64,000 nucleotides of DNA from the NCBI GenBank assembly GCA_910589415.1, contig OU342630.1:81402186-81466185 (forward strand), read 5' to 3'. How positions within the stretch are numbered: the first letter of the stretch is position 1; every line of letters begins with the position of its first letter. The position numbers were made by a program, and so were the translations under genes. Of this stretch, positions 1 to 11,041 are shown piece after piece. A model generated the notes under the pieces. It saw only the letters and a program-made list of their open reading frames with translations, was not told the DNA's origin and made no database searches. The stretch comes from Malachius bipustulatus (lineage: Eukaryota; Arthropoda; Insecta; Coleoptera; Melyridae).

Positions 1-3000
1 AAAGAAAACGAAAGTGCTGATGGTGAACTCACAAGTGAAGTGCGATCAGATAGTGCCCTAAAACGTACAATGCGTGCTAGTTTAACGAAATTAATAAATA
101 ACGCATTAGTGCTGCTGCAACAAGAATCACCAAATGAAGATGATCTTGAAATCACTCTAGCAAAGCTGAAATCAATGAACGAGAAACTCTACAAGATGAC
201 AGAAGAATCATTAGAAGAGTTAACGGGTGACAAACTTGAAGAAGAGTGCCAAAAAATGTTAGAGTATGAAGACAACGCTATAACTGCTATTTTGAAACTG
301 GAAAAACGAATAGAAAAATTGCAGAAACGAACGGATATCGAACGTACTACTGTTACACCTAACGTAATTAATGTAACTTCTCAAAAATCGATTACACATT
401 TGGGAGAATTATCAACACAACTAACGACCCAGCAAATTCATCAAAGTAGTGTACATGACAATAACGAAGAAAATTCTAACGTAAATCAACGAAATGTTAC
501 AACGCCTGCCAATAACTTTAATGCAGTAAGACTTCCCAAGTTAGAACTACGAAAATTCGATGGATCAATTAAATCTTGGCCACCCTTCTGGGAACAATTT
601 AAAATGATGATTCATGAAAATCAAGCACTCGATAACTGTACCAAGTTCCAGTACCTACAATCTGTTCTCACAGGCAAAGCAGCAACGACTATTAACGGAT
701 TAACGATAACGAAAACATGTTATGCAGACGCTGTTGAGCTACTGGTAAATGAATATGGAAATCATCATAAAATTATCGATTATTACATACAAAAGTTATT
801 ACAGTTGAATCCAGTTAAGAATCGAAACGATGTTGATAGGTTACGAGAGCTATACAATCTCGTCTTATCAATCACACGTTCTTTAGAGTCTATGGGAGTG
901 ACTCCATCGCAATATTGTTTGATGGTAAAATCAATATTGATGAAATCTATTCCGTACAATATGCGAATCGAATTTAATAAGGCCATGAGAAACGATCTAT
1001 CCCGATCATCAGAATCACTTCATGGAGCTGCGTCGGATTTGAGCAGTGCTGATGCTACCAGAACGTTAGATAAACTACTCTGTTTTATAAATGTTGAGCT
1101 AGAGTCAATCGAATTAGCAAAAGGACTGGAGGAAACCAAACTTGTCGACTCAAATAAACGCAATGTGACACAGTTTAACGCGAGAAGATCGATATCAGAT
1201 GCAGGATCCAGAAGAAACGATAACAGAAACTACAACGAACGAAATAAAAACTTCTGTACTGCAGCCGGTCTCCTAACCAGTGCCAAAGAACAATGCCTGT
1301 TCTGTGAATCGAAGTCCCACTACTCTGCTAATTGTGATGGACCGCAGTCATGTTCCGAGAAAAAAGACATTCTCAGAAAAAACTCACGTTGTTTTCGATG
1401 TCTAAAAGCCAATCACACATCCAAAAATTGCCGAACGAAAGATTTGAGATGTTCAAAATGCAAGGGCAGACACGTAACGTTAATGTGTGATCCTGACTTT
1501 TTAGCGCGACGTGAGAAACAGACAACCAACGATAATGATAAAACGACCAGCTTGATCTCCACTATCAAAAACGATAATGTTTATTTGGAAACGGCATGTG
1601 CATTTATATCGCACGAAAATCAAGAAGCATTTGTCAGATTGATTATTGATGGAGGAAGTCAGCTGACATTTATTAAAGAATGCATATCTCGAAAACTACA
1701 GTTACCAATCGTAGGTAAGCAAAATCTATCAATTTGTTCCTTCGGTAACGAGAAGAGAGGAACCGCTCAAGTGTGCAACGTTGTATCCGTACAATTACAA
1801 GGCCAGTTTGAGGGAAACGAAGTCATCAAAATAAACGCAGTCGAGGTGCCAGAAATTTGCTTTGATGTCCTGCCGACGCCATCACCAACGCATCCACCAT
1901 TGAAAGCCATCAGACTAGCCGATTCCAATTTAGGAGTGCCCCCAGTTGCAGGAATATCTATGTTGATAGGCGCTGATTATTATTGGAAAATTCATACTGG
2001 TGAACATCTGCGACTTGATGATAAACTGACCATACTCAACACTAAGTTTGGTTGGGTTTTGCACGGACCAAACGGCAATTTAAACGTAAGCTGCAATAAA
2101 AATGTCAATTGTGCAATAGCTACAGTTCTCAAAGTATCCACACTAAACGATAAAGAAGAAATAAACGTAAAACAATTCTGGGAATTGGAAACGATCGGTA
2201 TTAAAGAAGATTCCAGTCAGGAAGATGATTTCACTAAGAAATTTAAAGAAACTAAAATTAAATTCAACGGAGAACGATATGAAGTTGCTTTACCTTGGAA
2301 AGATGAAAATTCAGTGCTAAATACGAATTATAAAATTGCACTGGGTCGAGTAAAAGGCTTGACAAAAGGCTTGTTGTCTCAGAATAAATTGAATGAATAT
2401 GATCATGCCATTCGAGAAAACGTAAATAACGGAATTGCTGAAATCGCACCCCTCGATGATTCAAGCGACCCTGGAAAATTATACTACCTACCGCATCGTC
2501 CAGTGTATAAGGAGAGTAGTTCAACAACCCGGCTTCGAGTTGTTTACGATGGTTCCAGTCACGCCGAAGGTGTTCCTTCATTAAACGAAATGTTAGAAAC
2601 GGGTGCCAATTTAGTACCACAATTAATCAAGATATTGTTGAATTTTCGACTTGGATTAATTGGACTGGTGAGCGATATAGAAAAGGCATTTTTACAGATC
2701 TCCTTAACTAAAGGTGATCGTGACAGTCACAGTTTTCTCTGGTATAAAGAACCTGTTACTGAAAATATGAATACTCTTCCACCTCTCGTCCGATATAGAA
2801 ATAAACGTGTAACGTTCGGAGTAACAACGAGTCCGTTTTTATTATCAGTGACTATTGAGCATCACTTAAATCAGCAAAGGGAACAATACAAAAATACTTG
2901 TGGAATATTGAAAGACTGCTTTTATGTGGATGATCTCATCGTAGCAGTAAATAATGTTCAAGAGGCGAAAGTGTTATACGAAGAGTCGAAATTAATTATG

Positions 3001-5598
3001 TCTAACGCAAATATGAATTTACGGAAGTGGAGAAGTAATAATTCCGTAATTCGAGAATTATGTGGAAACAAGATATCCGAGAGTAGTGTAAAGGTTCTTG
3101 GAATTCAATGGGATACCTTGACCGATGAACTAAATATGACTATGAGTGCAGTTACAACGTCAGATCAGCTGATAACGAAACGTGACCTACTTAAAACTTT
3201 AGCCAGCATTTTTGACCCATTAGGATTGCTTGGACCATTTCTCATCAAGGCCAAACTAATAATGCAAGATTTATGGAAGTTGAATCTACACTGGGATGAA
3301 GTGCTTCCTGAAGAAATAATGAAACAATGGATCAGCTGGTGCCGTGATTTAACGAATTTAAGTGACTTTCGTGTGCCGCGATGTTGCTTACCGGACAAAT
3401 CGCAACGAATCGAACTACATATTTTTTCGGATGCTAGTTCACGTGCTTATGGTGCCATGGTTTACGTACGTCGAGAAACGGGAAACGGAACTTATGAATG
3501 TAATTTGTTTATGGCAAAAAACCGCGTCGCGCCGATTATTAAACAAAGGGTGTCATCGCGAACGTTACCTGAACTAGAACTTACCGCGATTTTGTGCGCC
3601 GTAAGACTGTATAATTATATTTTGAAAAACGTAAACATTACTGTGTCCCGTACATGTATTTGGAGTGACTCTAAAATTGCTCTCGCGTGGGTGATATCGA
3701 AAGGACTTAAATTAAGACCATACGTGATCAATCGAGTGCGCGAAATACAAAAATGTTTTAACGAAAATTTAACATTTTCACATGTGAATGGAGCTGACAA
3801 CCCTGCAGATCTGCTGACCCGACCTGCAAGTCTGAAAATGTTAATTAATAGTCAACGTTGGATGAATGGTCCAGAATTTCTTCTTAAGGATTACATTTGC
3901 CCTCAAGTTAGTATAGAGGAAAACTTATTAACTGAAACAAACGTAAGTGCTGTTATTATTACTCCAGAATTACCTTTATTCGAATTAGAAAAATTCAGTA
4001 ATTTAGAGAAAGCTTTACGAGTGACCGCTTATGCAATGAGATTTTGTAGTAATTCGAGAATAGAAAAAGAGTCACGATTGAGAGATGTCTTAACGAAAAA
4101 TGAATTAATTATTGCTGAACGATACTGGATTAAATACACACAGAATATTAATTATAGAGATGAAATTCAGAAATTACGAATTAAATTGCCGATTCATAAG
4201 AGTTCTAAATTGATAACTCTGAATCCTTTTCTTGATGAAAATTGTATTATGAGATTAGGTGGTAGATTGCAACATACAGAGTTGCCATATGATACAAAAC
4301 ACCCTATAATCTTACCAAAACGATCTGCATTTACTGAATTAATTATATGGCGTGAGCATAATGCGACCTCTCATGGAGGAGTGTCGATAACGTTGGCAAA
4401 TATAAGGAAAAATTATTGGATAGTCAAAGGCCGCCAATGTGTGAAATCCTTAATTTCAAAATGCGTGACCTGTAAACGTCTAAAGGGAAAACACGCAGAT
4501 GAGCCATTTGCACCACTGCCGAATAATAGAGCTTTAATAAATGTAAAACCATTTAGCGTCACCGGAGTAGATTTCTTTGGACCCCTGTACATCAATGATA
4601 GTGGGGGAAACAGGATAAAGATAAACGTAATGTTATTAACCTGTGCAGTGATTAGAGCTGTACACTTAGAAGTTGTTATGGATTTGTCCACCGAAAGCTG
4701 TATACGAGCTTTACGTCGCTTCATATCTCGCCGAGGTTTACCTCAGAAGATGTACTCCGACAACGCGAAAACTTTTAAACGCACGACTTTGGAGTTGAAC
4801 GAACTCTTCAGAAATCTTCAAACTGAAGAAGTACAGAACTTTTCCACTAAACAACGAATTGAGTGGAAATTTATAGTTGAAAGAGCCTCATTTTGGGGAG
4901 GATTCTGGGAACGATTAGTAAGAACAGTGAAAACCTCTCTAAAATTTGCTTTAGGACGAGCCAGTGTTAGTCTTGAAGAATTGACAACAATTTTAACAGA
5001 AGTAGAAGCAGTTGTAAATTCAAGACCGCTCACATATATTGATGATGATCCGGAAAATCTAACGATACTAACACCATCAATGTTGCTAGTAGGCGAATGT
5101 GAAAATTCACTCAACGCCAATTTTGAAAAATCCTCACTCAGCAGAAACGACATACTGAGATTGTGGAAAACTCGGAAAATGCTTGTGGAAAAATTTTCCA
5201 AACGATGGACAATCGACTACCTTCAAACGTTAAGATCTCTCCATCAAACTAAGGTCGTGAATTCTAGAAGTCTGAAGGAGGGAGATATCGTCTTAATCCA
5301 TGACCAAGGAAGACCCAGATTGCTGTGGAAGTTGGCGAAAGTGACCAAGGTTTTTCAAGGAAGAGATGGTCGTGTACGAGCATGTGAAATCAAGACAGCG
5401 ACTTCAGTTTTACGAAGACCCGTCCAGTTGCTGTATCCGTTGGAGATTCCTATCGCGCCGCCCCGGGAGGATGTTACAAATTTCCTGCACGAACGGGAAG
5501 AAAATGGCAACGTAGAGAGACCACCCGCAACGTTCCATGATCCCTTCTCATCCAAGGTCTCAGGATTGAAAACACCAGCACCAGACCAAGAAAATTAG
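1..5598 (+). CDS. BEL/Pao retrotransposon gag-pol polyprotein, 5' end outside the window
   Basis: The frame is open from the window edge to a TAG at 5596, so the true start may lie upstream; the first in-frame ATG is at 70. Counting residues from position 40: a Gag-like region (DUF1759 type) at about 163-350; three Cys-rich knuckles near 419, 451 and 471 (CLFC, CFRC, CSKC); a retroviral-type aspartic protease with IDGGSQ at 536-541; reverse transcriptase with SDIEKAF near 878 and the catalytic YVDD at 962-965; RNase H beginning at FSDAS (Asp 1131); an integrase zinc-binding HHCC domain (His 1440, Cys 1475 and 1478); an integrase core with Asp 1511, Asp 1574 and Glu 1624; and a BEL-type C-terminal domain. 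The order protease-RT-RNaseH-integrase and these motifs fit Pao/BEL rather than Gypsy or Copia. No frameshift or internal stop is seen over more than 1,850 codons, so the copy may be young. It is antisense to the lola exons. No envelope-like gene is visible. Confidence 0.93.
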   Translation, partial: KENESADGELTSEVRSDSALKRTMRASLTKLINNALVLLQQESPNEDDLEITLAKLKSMNEKLYKMTEESLEELTGDKLEEECQKMLEYEDNAITAILKLEKRIEKLQKRTDIERTTVTPNVINVTSQKSITHLGELSTQLTTQQIHQSSVHDNNEENSNVNQRNVTTPANNFNAVRLPKLELRKFDGSIKSWPPFWEQFKMMIHENQALDNCTKFQYLQSVLTGKAATTINGLTITKTCYADAVELLVNEYGNHHKIIDYYIQKLLQLNPVKNRNDVDRLRELYNLVLSITRSLESMGVTPSQYCLMVKSILMKSIPYNMRIEFNKAMRNDLSRSSESLHGAASDLSSADATRTLDKLLCFINVELESIELAKGLEETKLVDSNKRNVTQFNARRSISDAGSRRNDNRNYNERNKNFCTAAGLLTSAKEQCLFCESKSHYSANCDGPQSCSEKKDILRKNSRCFRCLKANHTSKNCRTKDLRCSKCKGRHVTLMCDPDFLARREKQTTNDNDKTTSLISTIKNDNVYLETACAFISHENQEAFVRLIIDGGSQLTFIKECISRKLQLPIVGKQNLSICSFGNEKRGTAQVCNVVSVQLQGQFEGNEVIKINAVEVPEICFDVLPTPSPTHPPLKAIRLADSNLGVPPVAGISMLIGADYYWKIHTGEHLRLDDKLTILNTKFGWVLHGPNGNLNVSCNKNVNCAIATVLKVSTLNDKEEINVKQFWELETIGIKEDSSQEDDFTKKFKETKIKFNGERYEVALPWKDENSVLNTNYKIALGRVKGLTKGLLSQNKLNEYDHAIRENVNNGIAEIAPLDDSSDPGKLYYLPHRPVYKESSSTTRLRVVYDGSSHAEGVPSLNEMLETGANLVPQLIKILLNFRLGLIGLVSDIEKAFLQISLTKGDRDSHSFLWYKEPVTENMNTLPPLVRYRNKRVTFGVTTSPFLLSVTIEHHLNQQREQYKNTCGILKDCFYVDDLIVAVNNVQEAKVLYEESKLIMSNANMNLRKWRSNNSVIRELCGNKISESSVKVLGIQWDTLTDELNMTMSAVTTSDQLITKRDLLKTLASIFDPLGLLGPFLIKAKLIMQDLWKLNLHWDEVLPEEIMKQWISWCRDLTNLSDFRVPRCCLPDKSQRIELHIFSDASSRAYGAMVYVRRETGNGTYECNLFMAKNRVAPIIKQRVSSRTLPELELTAILCAVRLYNYILKNVNITVSRTCIWSDSKIALAWVISKGLKLRPYVINRVREIQKCFNENLTFSHVNGADNPADLLTRPASLKMLINSQRWMNGPEFLLKDYICPQVSIEENLLTETNVSAVIITPELPLFELEKFSNLEKALRVTAYAMRFCSNSRIEKESRLRDVLTKNELIIAERYWIKYTQNINYRDEIQKLRIKLPIHKSSKLITLNPFLDENCIMRLGGRLQHTELPYDTKHPIILPKRSAFTELIIWREHNATSHGGVSITLANIRKNYWIVKGRQCVKSLISKCVTCKRLKGKHADEPFAPLPNNRALINVKPFSVTGVDFFGPLYINDSGGNRIKINVMLLTCAVIRAVHLEVVMDLSTESCIRALRRFISRRGLPQKMYSDNAKTFKRTTLELNELFRNLQTEEVQNFSTKQRIEWKFIVERASFWGGFWERLVRTVKTSLKFALGRASVSLEELTTILTEVEAVVNSRPLTYIDDDPENLTILTPSMLLVGECENSLNANFEKSSLSRNDILRLWKTRKMLVEKFSKRWTIDYLQTLRSLHQTKVVNSRSLKEGDIVLIHDQGRPRLLWKLAKVTKVFQGRDGRVRACEIKTATSVLRRPVQLLYPLEIPIAPPREDVTNFLHEREENGNVERPPATFHDPFSSKVSGLKTPAPDQEN

Positions 5599-5905
5599 TA
5601 GTACAGAAGTAACGTATCGAGCTGGAAGGTGAACGCTGACGAGTACCTACGCAGCTAGCTAGGGCACATATTTTCAGACGCGAATCTTAACGAATTAATT
5701 TAACGTTTTTAATTGAAGTTTACCTAAGTAATTATCTTTACTCATTATTATTATCACACCTGTTTTATTTTCTGTCAATAAAGACGCTTTATTTACGACT
5801 AGGGATTTGTTATAACGTAAATATTATTGGACTTCCGATTATATTTTTTACAATTATATTTAACAAGGATCATTCTTCGCATGTGCAATACTTCGAAAGG
5901 GCTTT
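5599..5905 (+). mobile_element. 3' non-coding part of the BEL/Pao element, probable 3' LTR region
   Basis: AT-rich sequence directly after the polyprotein stop, with an AATAAA at 5777-5782. A 3' LTR is expected here, but the 5' LTR lies outside the window, so the borders cannot be confirmed by comparing the two LTRs. The end at 5905 is approximate. Confidence 0.5.
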
Positions 5906-6308
5906 TTGAACAGGCTCCCAGAGCAATTCGTAGGTCCTAGATTGAAAGTGCCTTCACTCCAATTTCTCCCGCCCATGTATGTACAGTATAACATCTTAAT
6001 TAAAATTTGGCGTTAAAATCAGTCAAGTCTCCCGAAAACAAATTCCCATTTCAACATTCGTATAGCTTTGAAGATAGAAGATAAAAAATTATAACTCCTT
6101 TACAAAACCGTTGCATCCATAAAAACAAGTACATTGTTTATTTTCATAATATGATACATAAAATAATATTATTTTCTTCAAAGATAAATACAGCAAAGAC
6201 AACATCGAAGCATTTCGTCTCTGACAAAGTCTTGTCCAGAAAACCTTTACTAATCCTTTCTTCACTTTACTAATCTCTTCTTCACTCTCTGTGGTTTGTC
6301 TTAAGAAA
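5906..6308. other. Spacer between the BEL element and the most distal lola exon
   Basis: AT-rich. It should contain the 3'UTR of E1 on the minus strand. No other gene or element is recognised. Confidence 0.4.
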
Positions 6309-6502
6309 TCAGTTGCCATTCGAATGGGAGTGTTTCAATTTCAAATGATGCATCAGATATTCTTTTCTTCTGTATGATGTATTGCAAATATCGCATCTAT
6401 GCGCTTTCTCTTTCCCACAATCTCTTGATAAATGAACTGACAGTGAATTTTTAGTCTTGTATATTCTATCACATTTTGGGCACTTCAGATACTCGCTAGA
6501 AT
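6309..6502 (-). CDS. lola: lola alternative 3' terminal exon E1 (zinc-finger pair)
   Basis: The acceptor (TTTTTACAG on the minus strand) precedes two bases, AT, that complete a split codon, so the intron phase matches the rest of the array. The exon encodes 63 residues plus TGA. Finger 1 is C2HC (CPKC at codons 7-10, His 23, Cys 28) and finger 2 is C2H2 (CDIC at 36-39, His 52, His 57), ending in a short tail HSNGN-type. It differs from the E3-E14 block in the linker and helix residues, so it is an old, single-copy member. It is the most promoter-distal exon in the window; beyond it lies only the BEL element. An overlapping frame at 6089-6319 is not real coding sequence. Confidence 0.85.
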
Positions 6503-8778
6503 CTGTAAAAACAATTAATATGTTACTCTAGAAATTAGAAAATGATTATAGAATTAATTTGAGGTATCCTGTGTTACACAATAAACACAACAAATAATTT
6601 GATATTTGTATAGGAATAAGCACGCGCCTAAGACTATATTTTTTAACTGTCGATTAAAGCACCTATACTTATTTCTCTTTTAATGACAAGATTAGTTTGA
6701 TTCGAAAATAGGTTCTAGTTTTATTACAGACTCCAAAAAAAAAAAAATTAATACGTTGTAAGTAATCAACATTCGCTTGCTTCCTTTGAGTGGACAGCAG
6801 CGATCAAACTAATTTGCAATGATGCTAACGTGAATGGAGTCCTGGAAACAATTATTGCAGCTATGCAGCTGCGACCGTTTATCACTTTTTATCACTTCAT
6901 GACATCATAAAGTAAAACACCATATTTCTCGATTAAGAACTTCAAAAACAAAAATTCGATTGTTATGAAGAAGTGTTTACAATAGATGAAGCGGGAAGGA
7001 AGCATTTAAAGTGACATTGTTGAATTCGATAGTTCCAAAAGAAGTAAGTGGCAAAATGTGAAAAACAATTATTTGTACATCAATAGCTTGTAAGTTGTAA
7101 GTACCATCGCCCGCCGTCTTCCTAATATAAAGGAAGCAAGTGGCATTTATTCTAAATATGCTTAGCAAGCGTCAAACATGACGCAGGCTATAATGATCTC
7201 CAGTGTAATTTTTTGGCAATTTTATCAATACTCGTATCTTTCAAAGATGATTTTGGCACTTACCCCCTTTGGAACAAAAAGCTACAATAATCATTGACCA
7301 TACTTTTTGTAACTAATAAGCCAAATCAAGATTCTGTTGTTCAGTTAGAGCAACAAAACGTTTATACGATTTTTTAATTGTGGTAATCAAAATAGGCACA
7401 CTTTAGGTTTATAGTTTTGAGCTAGATTTTATATTTTTTTGAAAAATTCAACTTAGATAAAAAAGAAGAAAAAAAATACAAAAATAAGCATGGTGATTAA
7501 AATCACTTTCTTTTTAAACGTTACGCAAAAAACGCAAAAGTAGATTCATACTACGAGTAAGATACAGACGATATAAAATGAATGTAGAACTAGAGGGAAA
7601 AATGTACACCAAGTTAAATCATGTTTATTAAAAAAAATATGAAACTTACAAGCTAACATGATATATGAAACATACAAAATTGAGACTATTTTTGTAAAAC
7701 AAGAGAGGGTAACTTATTTTTTCCATGAGATCAGAAAAAGCTGTTCTGGTAATAATATTTTACTTACATACCTACTTTTTACTACCTGCGTCAGCAAAGA
7801 GACTTAGGACAAAAATGTTTCATTTATTTTTTCAATAATAAGTCAAGTTATTCACATCTATTATAAATGCAAGTCTTTAAACAAAAAAAAAATGACTTTG
7901 TGAACATTTTTAAACTTCGCTAACGGTAGAAAAAATGTCTCCCTGTTTTACACCTGCAAAATAATACAAATTTTCTATTACTAAATCAGTCAGTTGTTTT
8001 TTGGTCATTTGGCATGAAAATTTGGCATCACAAGTGACCGAAATAAGAATAATTACTCGGCAATCGTACATAAATAATAAACATTATTATTATATCACAA
8101 CTGGTTATACTAGAAAAAGTTTCACAAATATGACAAGAATACTTATTGGCATAGGTACACAAATATACATAATACCTATAAATACAAAATAAACGATAAA
8201 AATAAAAAATATTCCAGTCTGAAATTATATTGAGATCAAAACATGACACTAATAAGAAGGTAAAACATAAAAAAAATATTTGTGTGAACCATTTGTAAAA
8301 ACTGAGCTTGAACATACACGATAACTGAAAAAATGGGTTGTGGTATAAATACATTATCTATTTTATTTATAACAAAAAAAGCAAGTTCTCTATTGACAAA
8401 ATCTCAAGAGTAAGTCAATAATGATACACAAACTTGAAGGATTGGAAATCAGACAGTAAAGTATAACTAAATCCAAAAATTTGCCAGTTTAAATTTGATT
8501 TTTCCTTAAGTTCACTTTTCACATAAACATTAAAAATCATTTTGTGAATATTAATTATTAAATCGTTCTACAGACTTTTAGACTCTCAACTAGACAAGCG
8601 AAGTAATTTTCTGAACTGCTTGTTGTTTTTTATACAAAAAGTCCACAAAAATAATTTTCCCAAATTCAATTACGTTCATGTAAATTAACAACGTGGTTCT
8701 TAAACTTTACAAAACTAATGATGAACGTATTATTGTAATAAAATTAAAAAATAGTAATAAAAGGTATAATCAGTCTAT
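6503..8778. other. Intron and 3'UTR space between E2 and E1
   Basis: About 2.3 kb of AT-rich DNA (many A and T runs, for example near 6740 and 7890). It should hold the 3'UTR of E2 next to 8778. The small open frames here have no codon pattern, motif or splice context that supports a gene. No repeat family is recognised. Confidence 0.4.
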
Positions 8779-9368
8779 TTAATTTTGTCCATTTGGACAA
8801 ACATTCTCTTTGGAAGAACAACCGTTTTTAGGAGCAGCGCTTCTCCTTGCGGTTGTATTCTGTCGTGAAGAATTCCCAGCTTTTCTGTTAGGTTTTGCTT
8901 CATCGGTATCAGACTTAGTTTGCCTCGTGTTATTCGTGCCGTTCTTCTTCGCTTTGGTATGCAGTTTCAGGTGCTTCCCTTCAATATGCACTTTCATGTC
9001 ATATTTATGCTTGAATTTCTTGGGGCAAAGATGGCAGCTAAATCGAGGTTCTTGTCCACATTCACTGGCGAGGTGTCTGAATAGGGAGTGCTTTAGTTTG
9101 TAAGGTTTGGAACACCTCATACAAACGAAGGGTAACACCACTACTTCCGCCGTAGTATCTACCTCTTCCCGAGCAGTAGGTCCTCCCTCTTCCTGAGTAG
9201 CAGTAGTTGTCCCATTCACGAAACTAGAATAATACTTCGTTCCATCCATAGGAACAGGAGTTGGGTTATCCATAGCAAGAGCATATATCACATTCGGACC
9301 AGTTATATGTCGATATCGCTTCTTAATAGGCACGACACGCCTGGAGTCAGCGCCCGATTTCAATGTAC
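8779..9368 (-). CDS. lola: lola alternative 3' terminal exon E2, long form with linker and basic tail
   Basis: This is the largest terminal exon: 196 codons including the TAA. The acceptor TGTTTCAG is followed by GT, which completes the split codon. About 80 residues of low-complexity linker (rich in Thr, Glu and Pro, with a basic stretch PIKKRYRH near the start) come before the fingers. Finger 1 is C2HC (CMRC at about 82-85, His 98, Cys 103) and finger 2 is C2H2 (CHLC at about 111-114, His 127, His 132). A 60-residue tail rich in Lys, Asn and Ser follows, possibly a nuclear localisation or extra DNA-contact region. The GC content is higher than in the surrounding intron, which supports coding. 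The first in-frame codon after the split codon is not a start; translation comes from the upstream shared exons. Confidence 0.88.
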
Positions 9369-10001
9369 CTGAAACATCTTTTTTGTTAAAAAAAAGTATT
9401 TAAATGATAATGAAATTTAGTTCCCCTACGAAACTCAAATTTTGATCTATTTTTTCCCCAAAATAAGATACGTTACGAATTTATCAATCTAAATATGAGA
9501 CTACCTACTTCAAATTATCCCCTCCAACTAAACAATTTACGTAGCTATTATAATAATAGTAGACGAAAAGGAATATCTATCTATAGAAAAAAAAACTAAT
9601 ATAATTTATTTTTAATATTTTAATATAGAAGGTATTTGAAGAATTCGTAAATTTGAAGAATTGATGCCGGAGAGGTTTATGAAATAACACTTTTTTTTTT
9701 ATCAATGCTCAACAATTTATAGATATTCTTATTCTAAAATAATTCCTGTTTCTTTTAGAATTTTTTTATTTCCTAATTATTAACATTATTGTGTTCACCA
9801 GCGTTGAACACCTAAATATTAATAAACTCCAAAGAAGTAGACAGGTTCTTTAAAAGAAAAATTTGTAAAAAATTCAAATCAATAATTTTATTTACAAAAT
9901 TTTGCCGCACAAAAAAGGACAATCTAAACTCAAGAAATATAGTGAAATTAATAAATCCTTAATCAATAATAATTATAGTGACATCAATAATTATAGTCAC
10001 A
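9369..10001. other. Intron between E3 and E2, with the E3 3'UTR
   Basis: AT-rich. The part next to 10001 is the 3'UTR of E3 and carries a poly(A) signal (see 9887). Nothing else is recognised. Confidence 0.4.
9887..9892 (-). promoter_or_regulatory. Poly(A) signal AATAAA for exon E3
   Basis: AATAAA on the minus strand, 110 bases past the E3 stop. It sits in a block that resembles the one behind the other exons of the duplicated group. Confidence 0.55.
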
Positions 10002-10207
10002 TCAATTATTGTTAACAAAACCCTCGGCTTCCTGGTCTTTATGCCTCCGTAGAATGTGATTATTTAGATGGGCTTTATGAGCCCCCTTGTAGCTGCAGTG
10101 TGGACATCGAAAACTTTTCATATTCCCGCATTCGTAAGTTTGATGCCTGCAAAGATTTTTTCTGAACTTATACGTTTTTAAACACTTCGTGCACATATTA
10201 TTATAAC
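10002..10207 (-). CDS. lola: lola alternative 3' terminal exon E3 (first of the duplicated block)
   Basis: Acceptor TTTATTATAG, then GT to finish the split codon, then 67 residues and TAA. Finger 1 is C2HC (CTKC, then HQTYEC) and finger 2 is C2H2 (CPHC, then HILRRH). Two Asn codons and a Met sit before the first Cys, so the spacing from splice site to finger is longer than in E4. Finger 1 carries an extra Cys (NLCRH), and finger 2 has a KGAHKAH turn where most sisters have SGAQKxH, so its base contacts may differ. It is the most distal member of the E3-E14 family. A MITE copy lies just upstream in the intron (10246). Confidence 0.87.
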
Positions 10208-10245
10208 CTATAATAAAGAAATATACTTTAAAATTACAGTCTAAA

Positions 10246-10394
10246 TGCCCGTATTCACAAACGATAATTTCCTAAATAATTACGTAATCAATTATCCCCA
10301 TCTCATTCTATTGCAAAAAAACTGCATATCTCCATCTCACTCATTTAATTAATTACGTAATTATTTAGGAAATTATCGTTTGTGAATACGGGCA
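10246..10394. mobile_element. Palindromic MITE, copy 1 of 2 in the window
   Basis: A 149-bp element with long terminal inverted repeats that start TGCCCGTATTCAC and end in the reverse complement. TAAA follows or precedes each end, which could be a 4-bp target duplication. The copy at 30896 has the same ends and arms, with its unique centre in the opposite orientation. Confidence 0.8.
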
Positions 10395-10847
10395 TAAATA
10401 TTTCAGAGTCAATATGCAACATATCAAAATAGAACTTCATAAAAAAATTTGGCTGCATACGTGCAAATACAGTTTAGTTTAGAACCATGTTTAGATAAAT
10501 AAGCCTCGAATCAAGAATGATGGTAAAAGCCAATTTTCAACTGATGTTAACGGTCACGAGTTAACAATATTCGCTTGCAATTAAAATAAACCTTTATGGT
10601 ATTTATTCATTCATAAACCAATTAATTAGCCCTTGAACAAAGATTAATTAAATGTTATGCAATGCAACTAAATTTTAAGAACACATTTTTATGAAATATA
10701 TGAAATAAATTTATAAATTTATAAAATATTAAAAATAAAATATTCTGAACTTAAATTTTGTGAAATGATTTATTAACAAAATCTGTAGCAAAAAGTTATC
10801 AACTCATACAATAATTATTAGGTATTGATTATAGTGGCATAAATTTG
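10395..10847. other. Rest of the intron between E4 and E3
   Basis: AT-rich; the part near 10847 is the E4 3'UTR with its poly(A) signal. No further gene is seen. Confidence 0.4.
10769..10774 (-). promoter_or_regulatory. Poly(A) signal AATAAA for exon E4
   Basis: AATAAA on the minus strand, 74 bases after the E4 stop, followed by TCATTTCACA, which resembles the block behind E6, E8, E9 and E10. Confidence 0.6.
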
Positions 10848-11041
10848 TTAAAGGAACTCTGGGCTTCCTGATCTATATGTATGCTTGCGTAGAATGTGAC
10901 TATTTAGATGAACTTTTTGAGCCGCCGAGTAGCTACAATGCGGACATCGGAAACTTTTCCTATTCCCGCATTCGTAAGTCTGATGCCTCCGAAGAGTTTT
11001 TTTCAAGTTATAAGTTTTGAAACAGTTCAGGCACTTATAAC
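10848..11041 (-). CDS. lola: lola alternative 3' terminal exon E4
   Basis: Acceptor TTTATTGTAG, then GT TAT AAG TGC: the first Cys comes only three codons into the exon. 63 residues plus TAA. Finger 1 CLNC ... HQTYEC; finger 2 CPHC ... HILRKH. Finger 1 reads YNLKKTLRRH rather than the usual YKFKxxLxRH. The tail after the last His (TYRSGSPEFL) has lost the KDKEA motif of its sisters. The open frame continues upstream across the acceptor into intron sequence, which is not coding. Confidence 0.87.

Noticed and set aside
2264..2620. Minus-strand frames inside the BEL polyprotein (also at 783, 3165, 4413, 4818 and 5355)
   Set aside because: Shadows of a long plus-strand frame with full retroelement domains.
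8810..9103. Plus-strand frame of 97 codons
   Set aside because: It is the reverse strand of exon E2, which has clear finger motifs.
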